22,324 nt of DNA from JANXPZ01 sp033853925 (GCA_033853925.1 JAWOLC010000034.1:1-22324), one strand, 5' to 3'. Positions 6,333-15,204 are shown, counted from the first letter of the stretch. Notes: generated by a model not told the origin, from the sequence alone. Made by a program: numbers and translations.

Positions 6333-7664
6333 TCAGGCCTCCCGCGCCGGCACGTAGACCGTGTAGCCCCGCGGCGGGGCCCAGAAGGTGGCCACGCCGT
6401 ACTCGTCCGTCCGCGTGGCCTCCGGCGTCCCCGCGTCTTCGCGGCCGCGCCAGGCGGCGGGGACGAGCCGCGCGTCCGGCCACTTCGTCCGCGCGGGGGC
6501 CCCGTTCCAGGCGCCGCGGTTGTTCAGGACGAAGACGAGGCCGTCGCGTCCCTCGCACCCCGGGCGCTGCATGACGTACAGGTCGTCTTCCAGGTGCAGC
6601 ACGTCGGTGGGGCCGCCGGCGCAGCGCTCGTGGACCCCCACGAGGGCCGCGATGCCGCTCGCGTTGTCCGGCTGGGCGAGTCCGAAGTTGAAGTAGTCCT
6701 GCCAGAACACGCAGGGATAGCCCTCGTGGGTCAGGATGAACGCGTAGGCCATCATCTTGTCGCGGACGATCGGCGAGCTGCGCGCGACGTCGTGGTTCTC
6801 GACGAAGGTGACCGCGTCGAACGGGCGGTCCCAGACGAGCGCCCCGGGTTGCGTCAGATCGCGCAGGCTGTAGCCGAAGCGGTCGCACAGGTCCTGGAGG
6901 CGCCAGCGCAGGGGGAAATCGAAGGCGCCGGCGGGATTCTCGGAGAAGGTGCCGGCCCCGCCCAGCCAGTCGTCGATGACGCGGTCGCTGTCCCAGCACT
7001 CCGCCACGGCGTACGGCTTGAAGCTCTTCCCTTCGCGGTTCGCGCGCAGCTCCTGCACCGAGCGGACCATCCAGCCGCCGAAGCCCCGCACGCAGTCGTA
7101 GCGAAAGCCGTCGAAGCCGACGTCCTCGAGCAGCCAGCGACAGTACCGGATCAGCTCGATGTAGACCTGCGGGTTGCGGTGGCAGAGGTCCGGCATGCCG
7201 CAGAAGGTCTCGCGGTCGCGCTCCTCGTAGCGACTGGGATGGAAGCAGGTCCAGTCGCGCGCGAACTGGCCGCTCCTGGGGCTGAACTTGGTCCAGCGGG
7301 ACTGGCCGTCGAGGGGGTTCTGCTCCTGCTCGTCGGCGCCGCTGTTGTGGTTGAAGACCATGTCGGCGTAGACCTGCATGCCGCCGGCGTGCGCCGAGCG
7401 GAGGAGGTCGGCCAGCTCGGCGCGCGTGCCGAACCACGTCGGCATGCCGCCCTTCTGCTCGAACTCGCCGAGGTCGTAGTAGTCGTACGGGTCGTAACCC
7501 ATCGAGTCCCAGCTCGCCGCCTTGCTCGCCGGAGGCAGCCAGAGCGCCGTGAACCCGGCCCGGACGATCTCGGGTACCTTCTCGTTCACGTAGGCCCACC
7601 ACTTGTGCTCGCGGTCCTCCGCCCGCGGGCAATCCCAGTAGAACGCTTGCAGGAGGACTCCCAT
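6333..7664 (-). CDS. GH13 alpha-amylase, apparently cytoplasmic
   Basis: A 443-residue (beta/alpha)8 glycoside hydrolase of family 13, expected to cut internal alpha-1,4 bonds of starch, glycogen or maltodextrins. Conserved regions are visible in order: DMVFNH (101-106), GFDGFRYD with nucleophile D190, AVAECWD with acid/base E222, and FVENHD with D292. The beginning GVLLQAFYWD and the site GYDPYDYYDLGEF are typical of plant- and bacterial-type alpha-amylases. There is no signal peptide, so it probably acts on intracellular glucan. The start is ATG 7664, preceded on the minus strand by GAGGAGG nine bases away; the open frame continues further upstream but that part is antisense to the rhodanese. 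It is the last gene of a leftward group. Confidence 0.92.
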   Translation of the reverse strand: MGVLLQAFYWDCPRAEDREHKWWAYVNEKVPEIVRAGFTALWLPPASKAASWDSMGYDPYDYYDLGEFEQKGGMPTWFGTRAELADLLRSAHAGGMQVYADMVFNHNSGADEQEQNPLDGQSRWTKFSPRSGQFARDWTCFHPSRYEERDRETFCGMPDLCHRNPQVYIELIRYCRWLLEDVGFDGFRYDCVRGFGGWMVRSVQELRANREGKSFKPYAVAECWDSDRVIDDWLGGAGTFSENPAGAFDFPLRWRLQDLCDRFGYSLRDLTQPGALVWDRPFDAVTFVENHDVARSSPIVRDKMMAYAFILTHEGYPCVFWQDYFNFGLAQPDNASGIAALVGVHERCAGGPTDVLHLEDDLYVMQRPGCEGRDGLVFVLNNRGAWNGAPARTKWPDARLVPAAWRGREDAGTPEATRTDEYGVATFWAPPRGYTVYVPAREA

Positions 7665-7762
7665 GATCCGCACCCTCCTCGATCGCGCGTCCGACGCGCC
7701 CTCGCCGGGGTCCCGGCCGGGAGCGCGGGGGACGAGCGGACGGGCGTCGCCCTCCGCTCTCC

Positions 7763-8653
7763 TCAATTCGTCGTCTTGCCCTCGACGGGCGGCTCGGGGT
7801 GTCGCGACCACTCCTCGAACGACCCGTCGTACAGGTGGACGTCGTAGCCGAGCAGCTTCGCCGCGACGTACACCGCGCTGGCGCTCCGACCCACGTTGCA
7901 GTAGGCGATGACCGGACGTCCCGGCGTGACGCCGGCCCGGGCGAAGCGCGCCCGCAGGCTGTCCGGCGGGAGGTAGCGGTCGGTGCTGTCGGTCAAGGTG
8001 GAATACGGCACGTTGACCGCGCCGGGAATGTGTCCCGTCCGAGGCATCCCCCCCACGGGGGCGCCGCCGAACGTCTGCGGGGACCGGGCGTCCACGACGT
8101 GCACGTCCGGGCCCCGGTATCTCGCCTGCACATAGGCGAGATCCACGACCACGGCCGGATGGATCCGGGGCGAGAGCTTGCCGTGCTCGATCTTGGGCAC
8201 GTCGCTGGTGAGCGGCCTCCCCTCGGCCTTCCAGGCCTCCAGCCCCCCATCCAGGATGGACGTGCGCTCTCCCAGCCCCAGGTAGTCCAGGGTCACGTAC
8301 ATCCGCGCCGCGGTCGTCACGTCCCCCTGCATGTGGCAGAGCACGATCCGGCTGTGGTCCGTGACGCCCAGGTCCTCGAGCCGCCGCCGCAGGAGCTTCA
8401 CCGGCGGCAGCTCCGCGCTCCGCTCGGGGGTGGACTCCACCAGCCACGAGGGCCAGAGGAAGCGCGCCCCCGGGATGTGCGCCCGCGCGTAGTCGTCGCG
8501 CAGGTTCGCCACCTGGAGAACGACGAGGGACGGATCGCCGAGTCGCCCGGCCAGCCAGGCCGGGCTCACCAGGATCCCCTCGGCCGGCTCGCCGGCCTGC
8601 GCCAGCCCCGCGAGCGAGCCGGCGAGGACTGCCATCATCAGGTACGCCCGCAT
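7763..8653 (-). CDS. Exported two-domain rhodanese (thiosulfate sulfurtransferase)
   Basis: A 296-residue protein with a Sec signal peptide (MRAYLMMAVLAGSLAGLAQA, likely cut after residue 20) and two rhodanese domains. The C-terminal domain has the catalytic loop YCNVGRSASA with C252, preceded by VDARSPQTFGG and GHIPGAVNVPY. The N-terminal domain keeps the DYARAHIPGARF and ILDGGLEAW elements and, unusually, has a cysteine (C106, LCHMQGD) at about the place where the active loop would lie, where most paired rhodaneses have Asp or another residue. It should transfer sulfane sulfur from thiosulfate or similar donors in the periplasm. The start ATG at 8653 is preceded by AGGAGGTGAAGG. It lies between the OPT transporter and amylase genes on the same strand with gaps of 56 and 98 bases. 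Confidence 0.88.
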   Translation of the reverse strand: MRAYLMMAVLAGSLAGLAQAGEPAEGILVSPAWLAGRLGDPSLVVLQVANLRDDYARAHIPGARFLWPSWLVESTPERSAELPPVKLLRRRLEDLGVTDHSRIVLCHMQGDVTTAARMYVTLDYLGLGERTSILDGGLEAWKAEGRPLTSDVPKIEHGKLSPRIHPAVVVDLAYVQARYRGPDVHVVDARSPQTFGGAPVGGMPRTGHIPGAVNVPYSTLTDSTDRYLPPDSLRARFARAGVTPGRPVIAYCNVGRSASAVYVAAKLLGYDVHLYDGSFEEWSRHPEPPVEGKTTN

Positions 8654-8709
8654 CCTTCACCTCCTGTCTCTTCGAGGTCCGTCCCGCACGCAGCCGGGAA
8701 GCGGTCCTC

Positions 8710-10647
8710 TCACTTCTGCGCCAGCCCGAAGGCCATGAGGGCGCTGATCAGGACGGCCATCAGGCTCTCGCCGGCGATGAGCCCCGAGGCCACCGGCACC
8801 ACGTAGTCGTCGGCGAGCCTCGGGCGCGCCTTCTCGACGAGCAGGGCGAGGAGCGCGCCGCCGAACAGGGAGAGCGAGATGTAGCCGGGCATGACGAAGG
8901 CGAGCCCCAGGCCGATGGGCGAGGGGACGAAGCGGCGGCCGCGCGGCCAGGCCCGCTCGAGCAGCGGCAGGACGAGGCCCAGGAGGGCGCCGACGGCCGC
9001 GCCGGCCCGCGCCGAGACGGGCAGCGAGGCCAGACCCTGCGAGAGCAGCTCGGCGACTCCCTTCCACACCACGGCCATGGAGGCGGGGAAGCGCTCGGTG
9101 CCGAGCACGCTGGCATTGGGCACGAGCAGCGCCCAGCCCAGCCCCACGGTGATCGCCCCGGGGAGCACGCCCGCGAGCTGGGCGAGGAACTGCTGGCGCG
9201 CGCTCGCCCCGAGGAGGTAGCCGCTCTTCAGGTCCGTGAGCAGATCCGCGGCGCAGCCGGAGGCGTTGGCCGTGACGGAGGCGGTCATGACGTTGGCGGT
9301 CAGGTTCGAGGGGGCGAGCACCCCGTAGGTGAGCTGGGTCACCTTGCCGAGGGCGCCCGTGGGCGTGGTGTCGGTCTCGCCCGTGACCCGGCAGGCCACG
9401 GCGCTGAGCGCGAAGGTGAGGAGCACGGCCAGGACGCCGAGCGGGATCGGGATGTGCCAGATCCAGTGCTGCATCGCCACCGCGCCCACGAGCCCGAAGA
9501 GGAAGAGGCCGAGGAACCACGAGGAGGGCACCTCGATGGCCGCGAGCGGATCCTGGCCGCGCGCGCCGCGGCGCCCGAGCCCGGTGAAGGCGCGGCCCAC
9601 CGTCCGGCCGCTGAACGCCAGGGCCACGAGGCTCGACACCACCATGAGCGGCACGCCGCACCACAGGCTCCAGCGGGTGATGTCGGCGAAGCCGAGCCCG
9701 CGCTCGGGGACGGCCGGGACGATCACGCCCGCGCGCACCATGAGCGGCGCGAGCACCAGGTAGTTGAGGAGCGCGCCCAGGAGCAGGCTCCAGCCCACGC
9801 GGATGCCGATCAGGGCTCCGGCGCCGAGGGTGATGAGGCCCATGTCCCAGCGCAGGGTGAGCCGGGCGAGTGGAATGCCCGCGACCGCCAGGCCGCCGAA
9901 GGGCAGCCCGGCCGGCAGGTTCCAGGGCATGAAGGCGAAGGTGGCGTCGCGCAGCCAGGCCACGAGTGCCCCGAGCAGGCCGGCGAGCCCCAGGGCGCGG
10001 GCCTTGCGCAGCGCCGCGCCGCCGCGCAGGTGGAGGCTGCGCAGCGTCTCGGCGGCCGCCGTGCCGCTGGGGAAGGGGAGCTGCTCGAAGTTGATCATCT
10101 GGCGCTTCATGGGCACGGCCATGGCGACGCCGATCACCGCCAGGAACACGTTCCAGCCGAGCAGGGTCCAGAAGCCCATCTGCCGCCCGGTGATCATGAG
10201 CATGGCGGCGATGGCCGAGGCCATCGTGCCGCCCACCGAGTAGCCCGCGGCGTTGGCGGTGGACTGCATGCAGTTGTTCTCGAGGATGCTGAAGTCGCTG
10301 CGCACCGCGCCGGGCCAGACCGCGCGGGCGCCGCGCCAGAGGGAGTAGGAGAGGATGCAGGCGGTGATGGCCACGCCCGAGGTCCAGCCGATCTTGAGGC
10401 CCACGTAGAGATTCGTGAGCGCCATCAAGGCGCCGAGGCCCGCGCCCATCGCCACCGCGCGCGGGGTGAGCTGCGGCAGGCGGTCCCCGGAGCCCCGGTA
10501 GACCGTCTCGTACCACTCGCGCTCGATCTCGTCCGCGGCGCGCAGGCGTCCCTCGCTCGTGCGCGTGGGGATGCCCTCGAGAGGATGGAGCCCCGGGCCG
10601 TCCGTCGCGGCCCCGGCGCGCGCCGCCTCCCTGTCGGTCGTGCTCAT
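8710..10647 (-). CDS. OPT-family oligopeptide/metal-chelate transporter
   Basis: A 645-residue polytopic inner-membrane protein of the OPT superfamily, which imports small peptides or metal-chelate complexes, probably with protons. Family patterns include NLYVGLKIGWTSG near residues 81-93, ENNCMQSTANAAGYSVGG, PFPSGTAAAETL, and the later DLLTDLKSGYLLGAS. About 14 to 16 hydrophobic segments can be counted, with a 55-residue polar N-terminus. Length is normal for bacterial members. The ATG at 10647 has GGGAGG just upstream on the minus strand. The substrate cannot be read from sequence; placement ahead of a periplasmic rhodanese may hint at sulfur-containing peptides, but this is speculation. 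Confidence 0.9.
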   Translation of the reverse strand: MSTTDREAARAGAATDGPGLHPLEGIPTRTSEGRLRAADEIEREWYETVYRGSGDRLPQLTPRAVAMGAGLGALMALTNLYVGLKIGWTSGVAITACILSYSLWRGARAVWPGAVRSDFSILENNCMQSTANAAGYSVGGTMASAIAAMLMITGRQMGFWTLLGWNVFLAVIGVAMAVPMKRQMINFEQLPFPSGTAAAETLRSLHLRGGAALRKARALGLAGLLGALVAWLRDATFAFMPWNLPAGLPFGGLAVAGIPLARLTLRWDMGLITLGAGALIGIRVGWSLLLGALLNYLVLAPLMVRAGVIVPAVPERGLGFADITRWSLWCGVPLMVVSSLVALAFSGRTVGRAFTGLGRRGARGQDPLAAIEVPSSWFLGLFLFGLVGAVAMQHWIWHIPIPLGVLAVLLTFALSAVACRVTGETDTTPTGALGKVTQLTYGVLAPSNLTANVMTASVTANASGCAADLLTDLKSGYLLGASARQQFLAQLAGVLPGAITVGLGWALLVPNASVLGTERFPASMAVVWKGVAELLSQGLASLPVSARAGAAVGALLGLVLPLLERAWPRGRRFVPSPIGLGLAFVMPGYISLSLFGGALLALLVEKARPRLADDYVVPVASGLIAGESLMAVLISALMAFGLAQK

Positions 10648-10674
10648 CCCGGTCCTCCCTGGCCCGAGCCTCCG

Positions 10675-10704
10675 ACACTACGGCCGGCCGGCCCCCCGTG
10701 CCAA
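10675..10704 (-). promoter_or_regulatory. Candidate sigma70 promoter of the OPT transporter gene
   Basis: Minus-strand TTGGCA (10699-10704) and TAGTGT (10675-10680) are separated by 18 bases. The -35 matches five of six bases, the -10 only three. The implied start near 10668 gives a leader of about 20 bases to the ATG at 10647. No convincing promoter was seen for the divergent GH63 gene in this 178-base gap. Confidence 0.35.
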
Positions 10705-10825
10705 GCGCGGATCTCGCGGCGCGGCGCCTCTCCGGCGGCCCGGTCGGGCGGCCCTTGTGCCCGCGGCGACGGCGGAGCGACACTGCGCATCGAAAGGGGC
10801 GATCTCCCACCCTCGGAGGGCTCGC

Positions 10826-13525
10826 ATGGCAGGGGCCGAATCGCGCCGGCTCGAAGAAGACGAGCGCCGCCGGAAGAACTGGAAGCGCTGGGGACCCTAC
10901 CTGGCCGAGCGCCAGTGGGGCACGGTGCGCGAGGACTACTCGGCCGACGGCGACGTCTGGGCCTACTTCCCCCACGACCACGCGCGCAGCCGCGCCTACC
11001 GCTGGGGCGAGGACGGGCTGCTCGGCCTCTGCGATCGCGAGTGCCGGCTGTGCTTCGCGCTCGCGCTGTGGAACGGCCGCGATCCCTTCCTCAAGGAGCG
11101 CCCGTTCGGGCTGTCGGGCGAGGAGGGGAACCACGGCGAGGACGTGAAGGACTGCTGGTTCTTCCTGGACTCGACGCCGACCCACTCCTGGATGCGCGCG
11201 CTCTACAAGTATCCGCAGGCCGAGTTCCCCTACGCGCGCCTGGTCGCGGAGAACGCCCGCCGCGGCGTCGAGGACCCCGAGTTCGAGCTGCAGGACACGG
11301 GCGTGTTCGACGAGGGGCGCTACTTCGACGTCCTGGTCGAGTACGCGAAGGCCGGCCCCGACGACCTCTGCATCCGCGTCCTCGTCGCGAACCGCGGGCC
11401 CGAGCCGGCCACGCTCCACCTGTTGCCCACCCTCTGGTTCCGCAACTCGTGGTCCTGGGGGCGCGCGGGCGGCGAGTATCCGGTCCGGCCCACGCTCGAG
11501 CGCGCCGGCGAGGACGCCATCCAGGCGCGGCACGAGACGCTCGGCTCCTTCCGGCTCCTCGCCGGCCGCGGCCCCGACGGGCGCCCGCCCGAGCTGCTCT
11601 TCACCGAGAACGAGACCAACTTCCAGCGGCTCTTCGGCGCGCCCAACCTCTCGCCCTGCGTGAAGGACGCCTTCCACGACTACGTCGTGGGCGGCCGAGC
11701 CGAGGCGGTGAACCCGGCCGGGCGCGGCACCAAGGCGGCGGCCCTCTACCGGCTGGACGTGCCGGCGGGGGGCGAGCGGGAGGTGCGCCTGCGCCTGGCG
11801 GCGGGCGAGAGCCTGGCGGCCGACGCGCTCGGCCACGATTTCGAGCGGGTCGCGGCCCTGCGCCGCGCCGAGGCGGACGAGTTCTACGCCGAGCGGCTCC
11901 CCGCGGGCGCCGAGGAGGTGGAGCGAAGCGTGCTGCGCCAGGCCTACGCGGGCCTGCTCTGGTCGAAGCAGTTCTACCACTACGTCGTGCGGGAGTGGCT
12001 GGAAGGGGATCCCGCGCAGCCGCCGCCCCCGGCGAACCGCGCCGGGGCGCGCAACCGGGACTGGCCCCACCTGCACAGCCGCGACGTGCTGTCCATGCCC
12101 GACACCTGGGAGTACCCCTGGTTCGCCGCCTGGGACCTCGCCTTCCACATGCTGCCCCTGGCCACGCTCGATCCGGCGCTGGCCAAGCAGCAGCTCGTGC
12201 TCTTCCTCCGCGAGTGGTACATGCACCCCAACGGCCAGCTCCCGGCCTACGAGTTCGCCCTCGGCGACGTGAACCCGCCCGTGCACGCCTGGGCGTGCTG
12301 GCGGGTCTACAAGCTCACCGGCGCGCGCGGGGCGCGGGATCGCCTGTTCCTCGAGCGCACGTTCCAGAAGCTGCTCATCAGCTTCACCTGGTGGGTGAAC
12401 CGCAAGGACCCGCTGGGCGACAACCTCTTCACCGGCGGCTTCCTGGGGCTCGACAACGTCGGGGTCTTCGACCGCTCGAAGCCGCTCCCCACGGGGGGAA
12501 CGCTCGAGCAGGCCGACGCCACCGCGTGGATGGCCTTCTTCTGCTCCACCATGCTCGCCATCGCCCTCGAGCTGGCGCGCGAGGATCCCGCCTACGAGGA
12601 CGTGGCCTCCAAGTTCTTCGAGCACTTCGTGGCCATCGCCGACGCGATCAATCGCTTCGGGGGCGGGGGCTTGTGGGACGAGGAGGACGGCTTCTACTAC
12701 GATCAGATCCGCCTCGCCGGCCGGACCATTCCGCTGCGCGTGCGCTCCGCGGTCGGCCTCATCCCCCTCTTCGCGGTGGAGGTGCTGGAGCAGCCGGTCA
12801 TCGACCGCCTGCCGGGGTTCGCGAAGCGCATGCGCTGGTTCCTCGAGAACCGGCCCGACCTGGCGAGGCACATCTCGTACATGGAGGCGGGGCAGGCGAC
12901 CGAGCACACGCACCGCCTGCTCGCCATCCCCTCGCGCGAGCGGCTCCTGCGCGTGCTGGCCGTGGCCCTCGACGAGCGGGAGTTCCTCTCGCCCTACGGG
13001 CTGCGCTCGCTGTCGCGCGTGCACCTCGAGCACCCCTTCGTCTTCCACAGCGACGGGGGGGAGTATCGGGTCGAGTACGAGCCCGGCGAGTCCACGACGC
13101 GGCTCTTCGGCGGCAACTCGAACTGGCGCGGGCCCGTGTGGTTCCCCCTCAACTACCTGTTCATCGAGGCCCTGGAGCGCTACCACCACTTCTACGGCGA
13201 GGAGTTCACGGTGGAGTGCCCCACCGGCTCCGGCCGGCGGATGACGCTGGGGCAGGTGGCCTGCGAGCTGGCCACCCGGCTGGCGCGGCTCTTCCGGCCC
13301 GGCCCCGACGGCCGCCGGCCCTGCCACGGCGACGACCCGCGCTTCGCGCGCGATCCGCACTGGCGGGACCTCGTGCTCTTCCACGAGTACTTCCACGGCG
13401 AGACCGGGCGTGGCCTGGGCGCCTCGCACCAGACCGGCTGGACGGCGCTGGCGGTGCGCTGCGTCGAGGACGCGGTGCGGGCGCGCGCCGCGGCGTGTCC
13501 GTCCGTGGAGGTGGAGGAGCCGTGA
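10826..13525 (+). CDS. GH63 family glycosidase
   Basis: An 899-residue cytoplasmic protein of the bacterial GH63 group, (alpha/alpha)6-barrel enzymes that release glucose (or mannose) from alpha-linked saccharides. The opening RRKNWKRWGPYLAERQWGTV and EDYSADGDVWAYFPHDHARS, then CFALALWNGRDPFLKER, are hallmarks of this group. Within the barrel, WDLAFHMLPLA (D437 is a candidate catalytic acid), GGNSNWRGPVWFPLNYLF, and HEYFHGETGRG (E859, candidate base) are visible. No signal peptide is present. ATG 10826 is chosen because GGAGGG ends five bases upstream and the open frame before it has no family similarity. The stop overlaps the next start (GTGA), coupling it to the dehydrogenase. The true substrate (trehalose-like, glucosylglycerate-like or oligosaccharide) is unknown. 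Confidence 0.9.
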   Translation: MAGAESRRLEEDERRRKNWKRWGPYLAERQWGTVREDYSADGDVWAYFPHDHARSRAYRWGEDGLLGLCDRECRLCFALALWNGRDPFLKERPFGLSGEEGNHGEDVKDCWFFLDSTPTHSWMRALYKYPQAEFPYARLVAENARRGVEDPEFELQDTGVFDEGRYFDVLVEYAKAGPDDLCIRVLVANRGPEPATLHLLPTLWFRNSWSWGRAGGEYPVRPTLERAGEDAIQARHETLGSFRLLAGRGPDGRPPELLFTENETNFQRLFGAPNLSPCVKDAFHDYVVGGRAEAVNPAGRGTKAAALYRLDVPAGGEREVRLRLAAGESLAADALGHDFERVAALRRAEADEFYAERLPAGAEEVERSVLRQAYAGLLWSKQFYHYVVREWLEGDPAQPPPPANRAGARNRDWPHLHSRDVLSMPDTWEYPWFAAWDLAFHMLPLATLDPALAKQQLVLFLREWYMHPNGQLPAYEFALGDVNPPVHAWACWRVYKLTGARGARDRLFLERTFQKLLISFTWWVNRKDPLGDNLFTGGFLGLDNVGVFDRSKPLPTGGTLEQADATAWMAFFCSTMLAIALELAREDPAYEDVASKFFEHFVAIADAINRFGGGGLWDEEDGFYYDQIRLAGRTIPLRVRSAVGLIPLFAVEVLEQPVIDRLPGFAKRMRWFLENRPDLARHISYMEAGQATEHTHRLLAIPSRERLLRVLAVALDEREFLSPYGLRSLSRVHLEHPFVFHSDGGEYRVEYEPGESTTRLFGGNSNWRGPVWFPLNYLFIEALERYHHFYGEEFTVECPTGSGRRMTLGQVACELATRLARLFRPGPDGRRPCHGDDPRFARDPHWRDLVLFHEYFHGETGRGLGASHQTGWTALAVRCVEDAVRARAAACPSVEVEEP

Positions 13526-14625
13526 AGGCGGTCGCCGTCCAGCCGGGCACGCCCCACTCGGCGCACCTCGTCGAGCTGCCCGAGCCTCGCCTGGACGAGG
13601 TGCCCGGGGGGCGCGGCGTCCTGGTGCTGGTGCTGCGCGTCGGCGTGGACGGCACCGACCGCGAGGTGGACGCGGCCGAGTACGGCGCCGCTCCGCCGGG
13701 GTACGACTTCCTGGTCACGGGCCACGAGAGCTTCGGGCGCGTCCTCGCCGTGGGCCCGCAGGTCGTCGAGCTGAAGGCGGGCGATCACGTGGTGGCCACG
13801 GTGCGGCGGCCGGGCCACTCGCTCTACGACGCGATCGGCACCTCGGACATGACGACCGACGACGTCTACTACGAGCGAGGCATCAACCTCAGGCACGGCT
13901 TCCTCACCGAGCGCTACGTGGACGACGCCGAGTTCATCGTCAAGGTGCCCGCCTCGCTGGAGCGGGTCGGAGTGCTGCTCGAGCCGCTCTCGGTGGTGGA
14001 GAAGGGCGTGGCGCAGGCCTACGAGATCCAGCGGCGGCTGCGGGTCTGGCGCCCGCGCCGCGCGGCCGTGACCGGCGCCGGCTCGGTGGGGCTGCTGGCG
14101 ACGCTGGTGCTTCGCCTGCGCGGCCTCCAGGTCACGGTCTTCTCGCTGGACCGCAAGCCCAGCCCGAATGCCGACCTGGTCGAGGCCCTGGGCGCCGCCT
14201 ACGTCTCGACCCAGGACGAGACCCTGCTCGCGGGCGCCGCGAGCCGCGGCCCCTTCGATCTGGTCCTCGAGGCCACGGGCTACTCGCCGCTCGCCTTCGA
14301 GGCCATGGACGCGCTGGGCAAGAACGGCGTGCTCGTGCTGGCCAGCGTGACGGGGGGCCAGCGCCGCACCGAGGTGCCGGCGGACCGCATCAACCTGGGC
14401 TTCGTGCTGGGCAACAAGGTCGCCGTGGGCACGGTGAATGCGAACCGCGAGTACTTCGAGACCGGCGTGCGCGACCTGGCTCTGGCCGAAGCCGAGTACC
14501 CGGGCTGGCTCGAGCGGCTCTTCACGCACCGGGTCACGGGTCTGGAGGCCTTCGCGGACCTCTACGATCGCCTGCGCTCGCCCCGGGACGACATCAAGGT
14601 CTACCTGGACGTGGCCCGTGGCTAG
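13522..14625 (+). CDS. Glucose-dehydrogenase-type medium-chain dehydrogenase
   Basis: A 367-residue zinc-dependent medium-chain dehydrogenase most like the archaeal-type glucose 1-dehydrogenases (glucose to gluconolactone with NAD(P)+). Family features are DGTDREV (43-49), GHESFG (68-72; H68 and E69 as zinc ligands), YERGINLRHGFLTE, LEPLSVVEKG with E154, and the Rossmann motif GAGSVG (185-190). The usual catalytic-zinc Cys is replaced by Asp43, and the four structural-zinc cysteines are absent from residues 94-118. The same Asp substitution is known in the haloarchaeal (Haloferax) enzyme. The start is GTG 13522, overlapping the GH63 stop, with GGAGGTGGAGGAG upstream. Oxidising glucose released by the GH63 enzyme is a plausible but untested role. 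Confidence 0.85.
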   Translation: MKAVAVQPGTPHSAHLVELPEPRLDEVPGGRGVLVLVLRVGVDGTDREVDAAEYGAAPPGYDFLVTGHESFGRVLAVGPQVVELKAGDHVVATVRRPGHSLYDAIGTSDMTTDDVYYERGINLRHGFLTERYVDDAEFIVKVPASLERVGVLLEPLSVVEKGVAQAYEIQRRLRVWRPRRAAVTGAGSVGLLATLVLRLRGLQVTVFSLDRKPSPNADLVEALGAAYVSTQDETLLAGAASRGPFDLVLEATGYSPLAFEAMDALGKNGVLVLASVTGGQRRTEVPADRINLGFVLGNKVAVGTVNANREYFETGVRDLALAEAEYPGWLERLFTHRVTGLEAFADLYDRLRSPRDDIKVYLDVARG

Positions 14626-15190
14626 CCGGGTCTGCCCCTGGTGGGCGGGCTACCTGCTCGCCTCGCCCGTGCGCCGCCTCTACCAGGACCCGCGCGCCAT
14701 TCTCGCCCCCCTGATCCGCGCGGGCACGACCGTGCTCGAGCCGGGGCCGGGCATGGGGTTCTTCACCTTGGAGCTGGCGCGGCTCGTGGGCGCGAAGGGT
14801 CGCGTGGTGGCCGTGGACGTGCAGCCGCGCATGCTCGAGGAGCTGAGGCGCCGGGCGAGACGGGCGGGCCTCGCCGAGCGCATCGAGGCGCGGGCGCCGG
14901 TCGGGGAGCGCCTGGGAGTCGACGACCTCGCGGGGAAGGTGGACTTCGTGCTCGCCTTCGCCGTGGTGCACGAGCTGCCCAGCGCGGAGGGATTCTTCGG
15001 CGAGGCGTACCGCGCGCTCCAGCCGGGGGGACGGATGCTCCTCGCCGAGCCCAGGGGGCACGTCACGCCGGAGGCCTTCGCGCGGACGCTGAGCCTGGCG
15101 GCGGCGGCCGGCTTCGCGCCGACCGCGCACCCGCCCATCCGCGGGAGCCGCACGGCGCTCCTCGCGAAGGGCGAGAGCGCCGCGGCCTGA
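14618..15190 (+). CDS. Small class I SAM-dependent methyltransferase
   Basis: A 190-residue protein with a Rossmann-type methyltransferase fold. Motif I is VLEPGPGMGFFTLELA (39-54), followed by VVAVDVQPRMLEEL (acidic residue binding the SAM ribose), VDFVLAFAVVHELP (motif IV region), and the YRALQPGGRMLLAEP motif. The short N-terminal part (CPWWAGYLLASPVRRLYQDP) is typical of a conserved group of uncharacterised bacterial members. GTG 14618 is chosen as start because it is the only start before the conserved part in this frame; it overlaps the dehydrogenase stop by eight bases. The substrate is unknown. It completes a three-gene overlapping unit with the GH63 and dehydrogenase genes and may simply be a passenger in that transcript. 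Confidence 0.85.
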   Translation: MASRVCPWWAGYLLASPVRRLYQDPRAILAPLIRAGTTVLEPGPGMGFFTLELARLVGAKGRVVAVDVQPRMLEELRRRARRAGLAERIEARAPVGERLGVDDLAGKVDFVLAFAVVHELPSAEGFFGEAYRALQPGGRMLLAEPRGHVTPEAFARTLSLAAAAGFAPTAHPPIRGSRTALLAKGESAAA

Positions 15191-15204
15191 GCCTCCCCGC
15201 GAGC

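Noticed and set aside
7665..8660. N-terminal extension of the amylase frame
   Set aside because: This part is a shifted reading of the rhodanese gene; the GH13 domain begins at ATG 7664, with its own ribosome site.
8657..13429. A 1590-codon open frame on the minus strand
   Set aside because: It is antisense to the GH63 gene and overlaps the OPT gene in another frame. Composition is arginine/alanine/glycine/proline-rich without any recognisable domain, as expected for stop-poor shadow frames at 70% GC.
9454..13521. Long upstream extension of the dehydrogenase frame
   Set aside because: It runs antisense through the OPT gene and out of frame through GH63. The real start is GTG 13522, where family similarity begins and a ribosome site is present.
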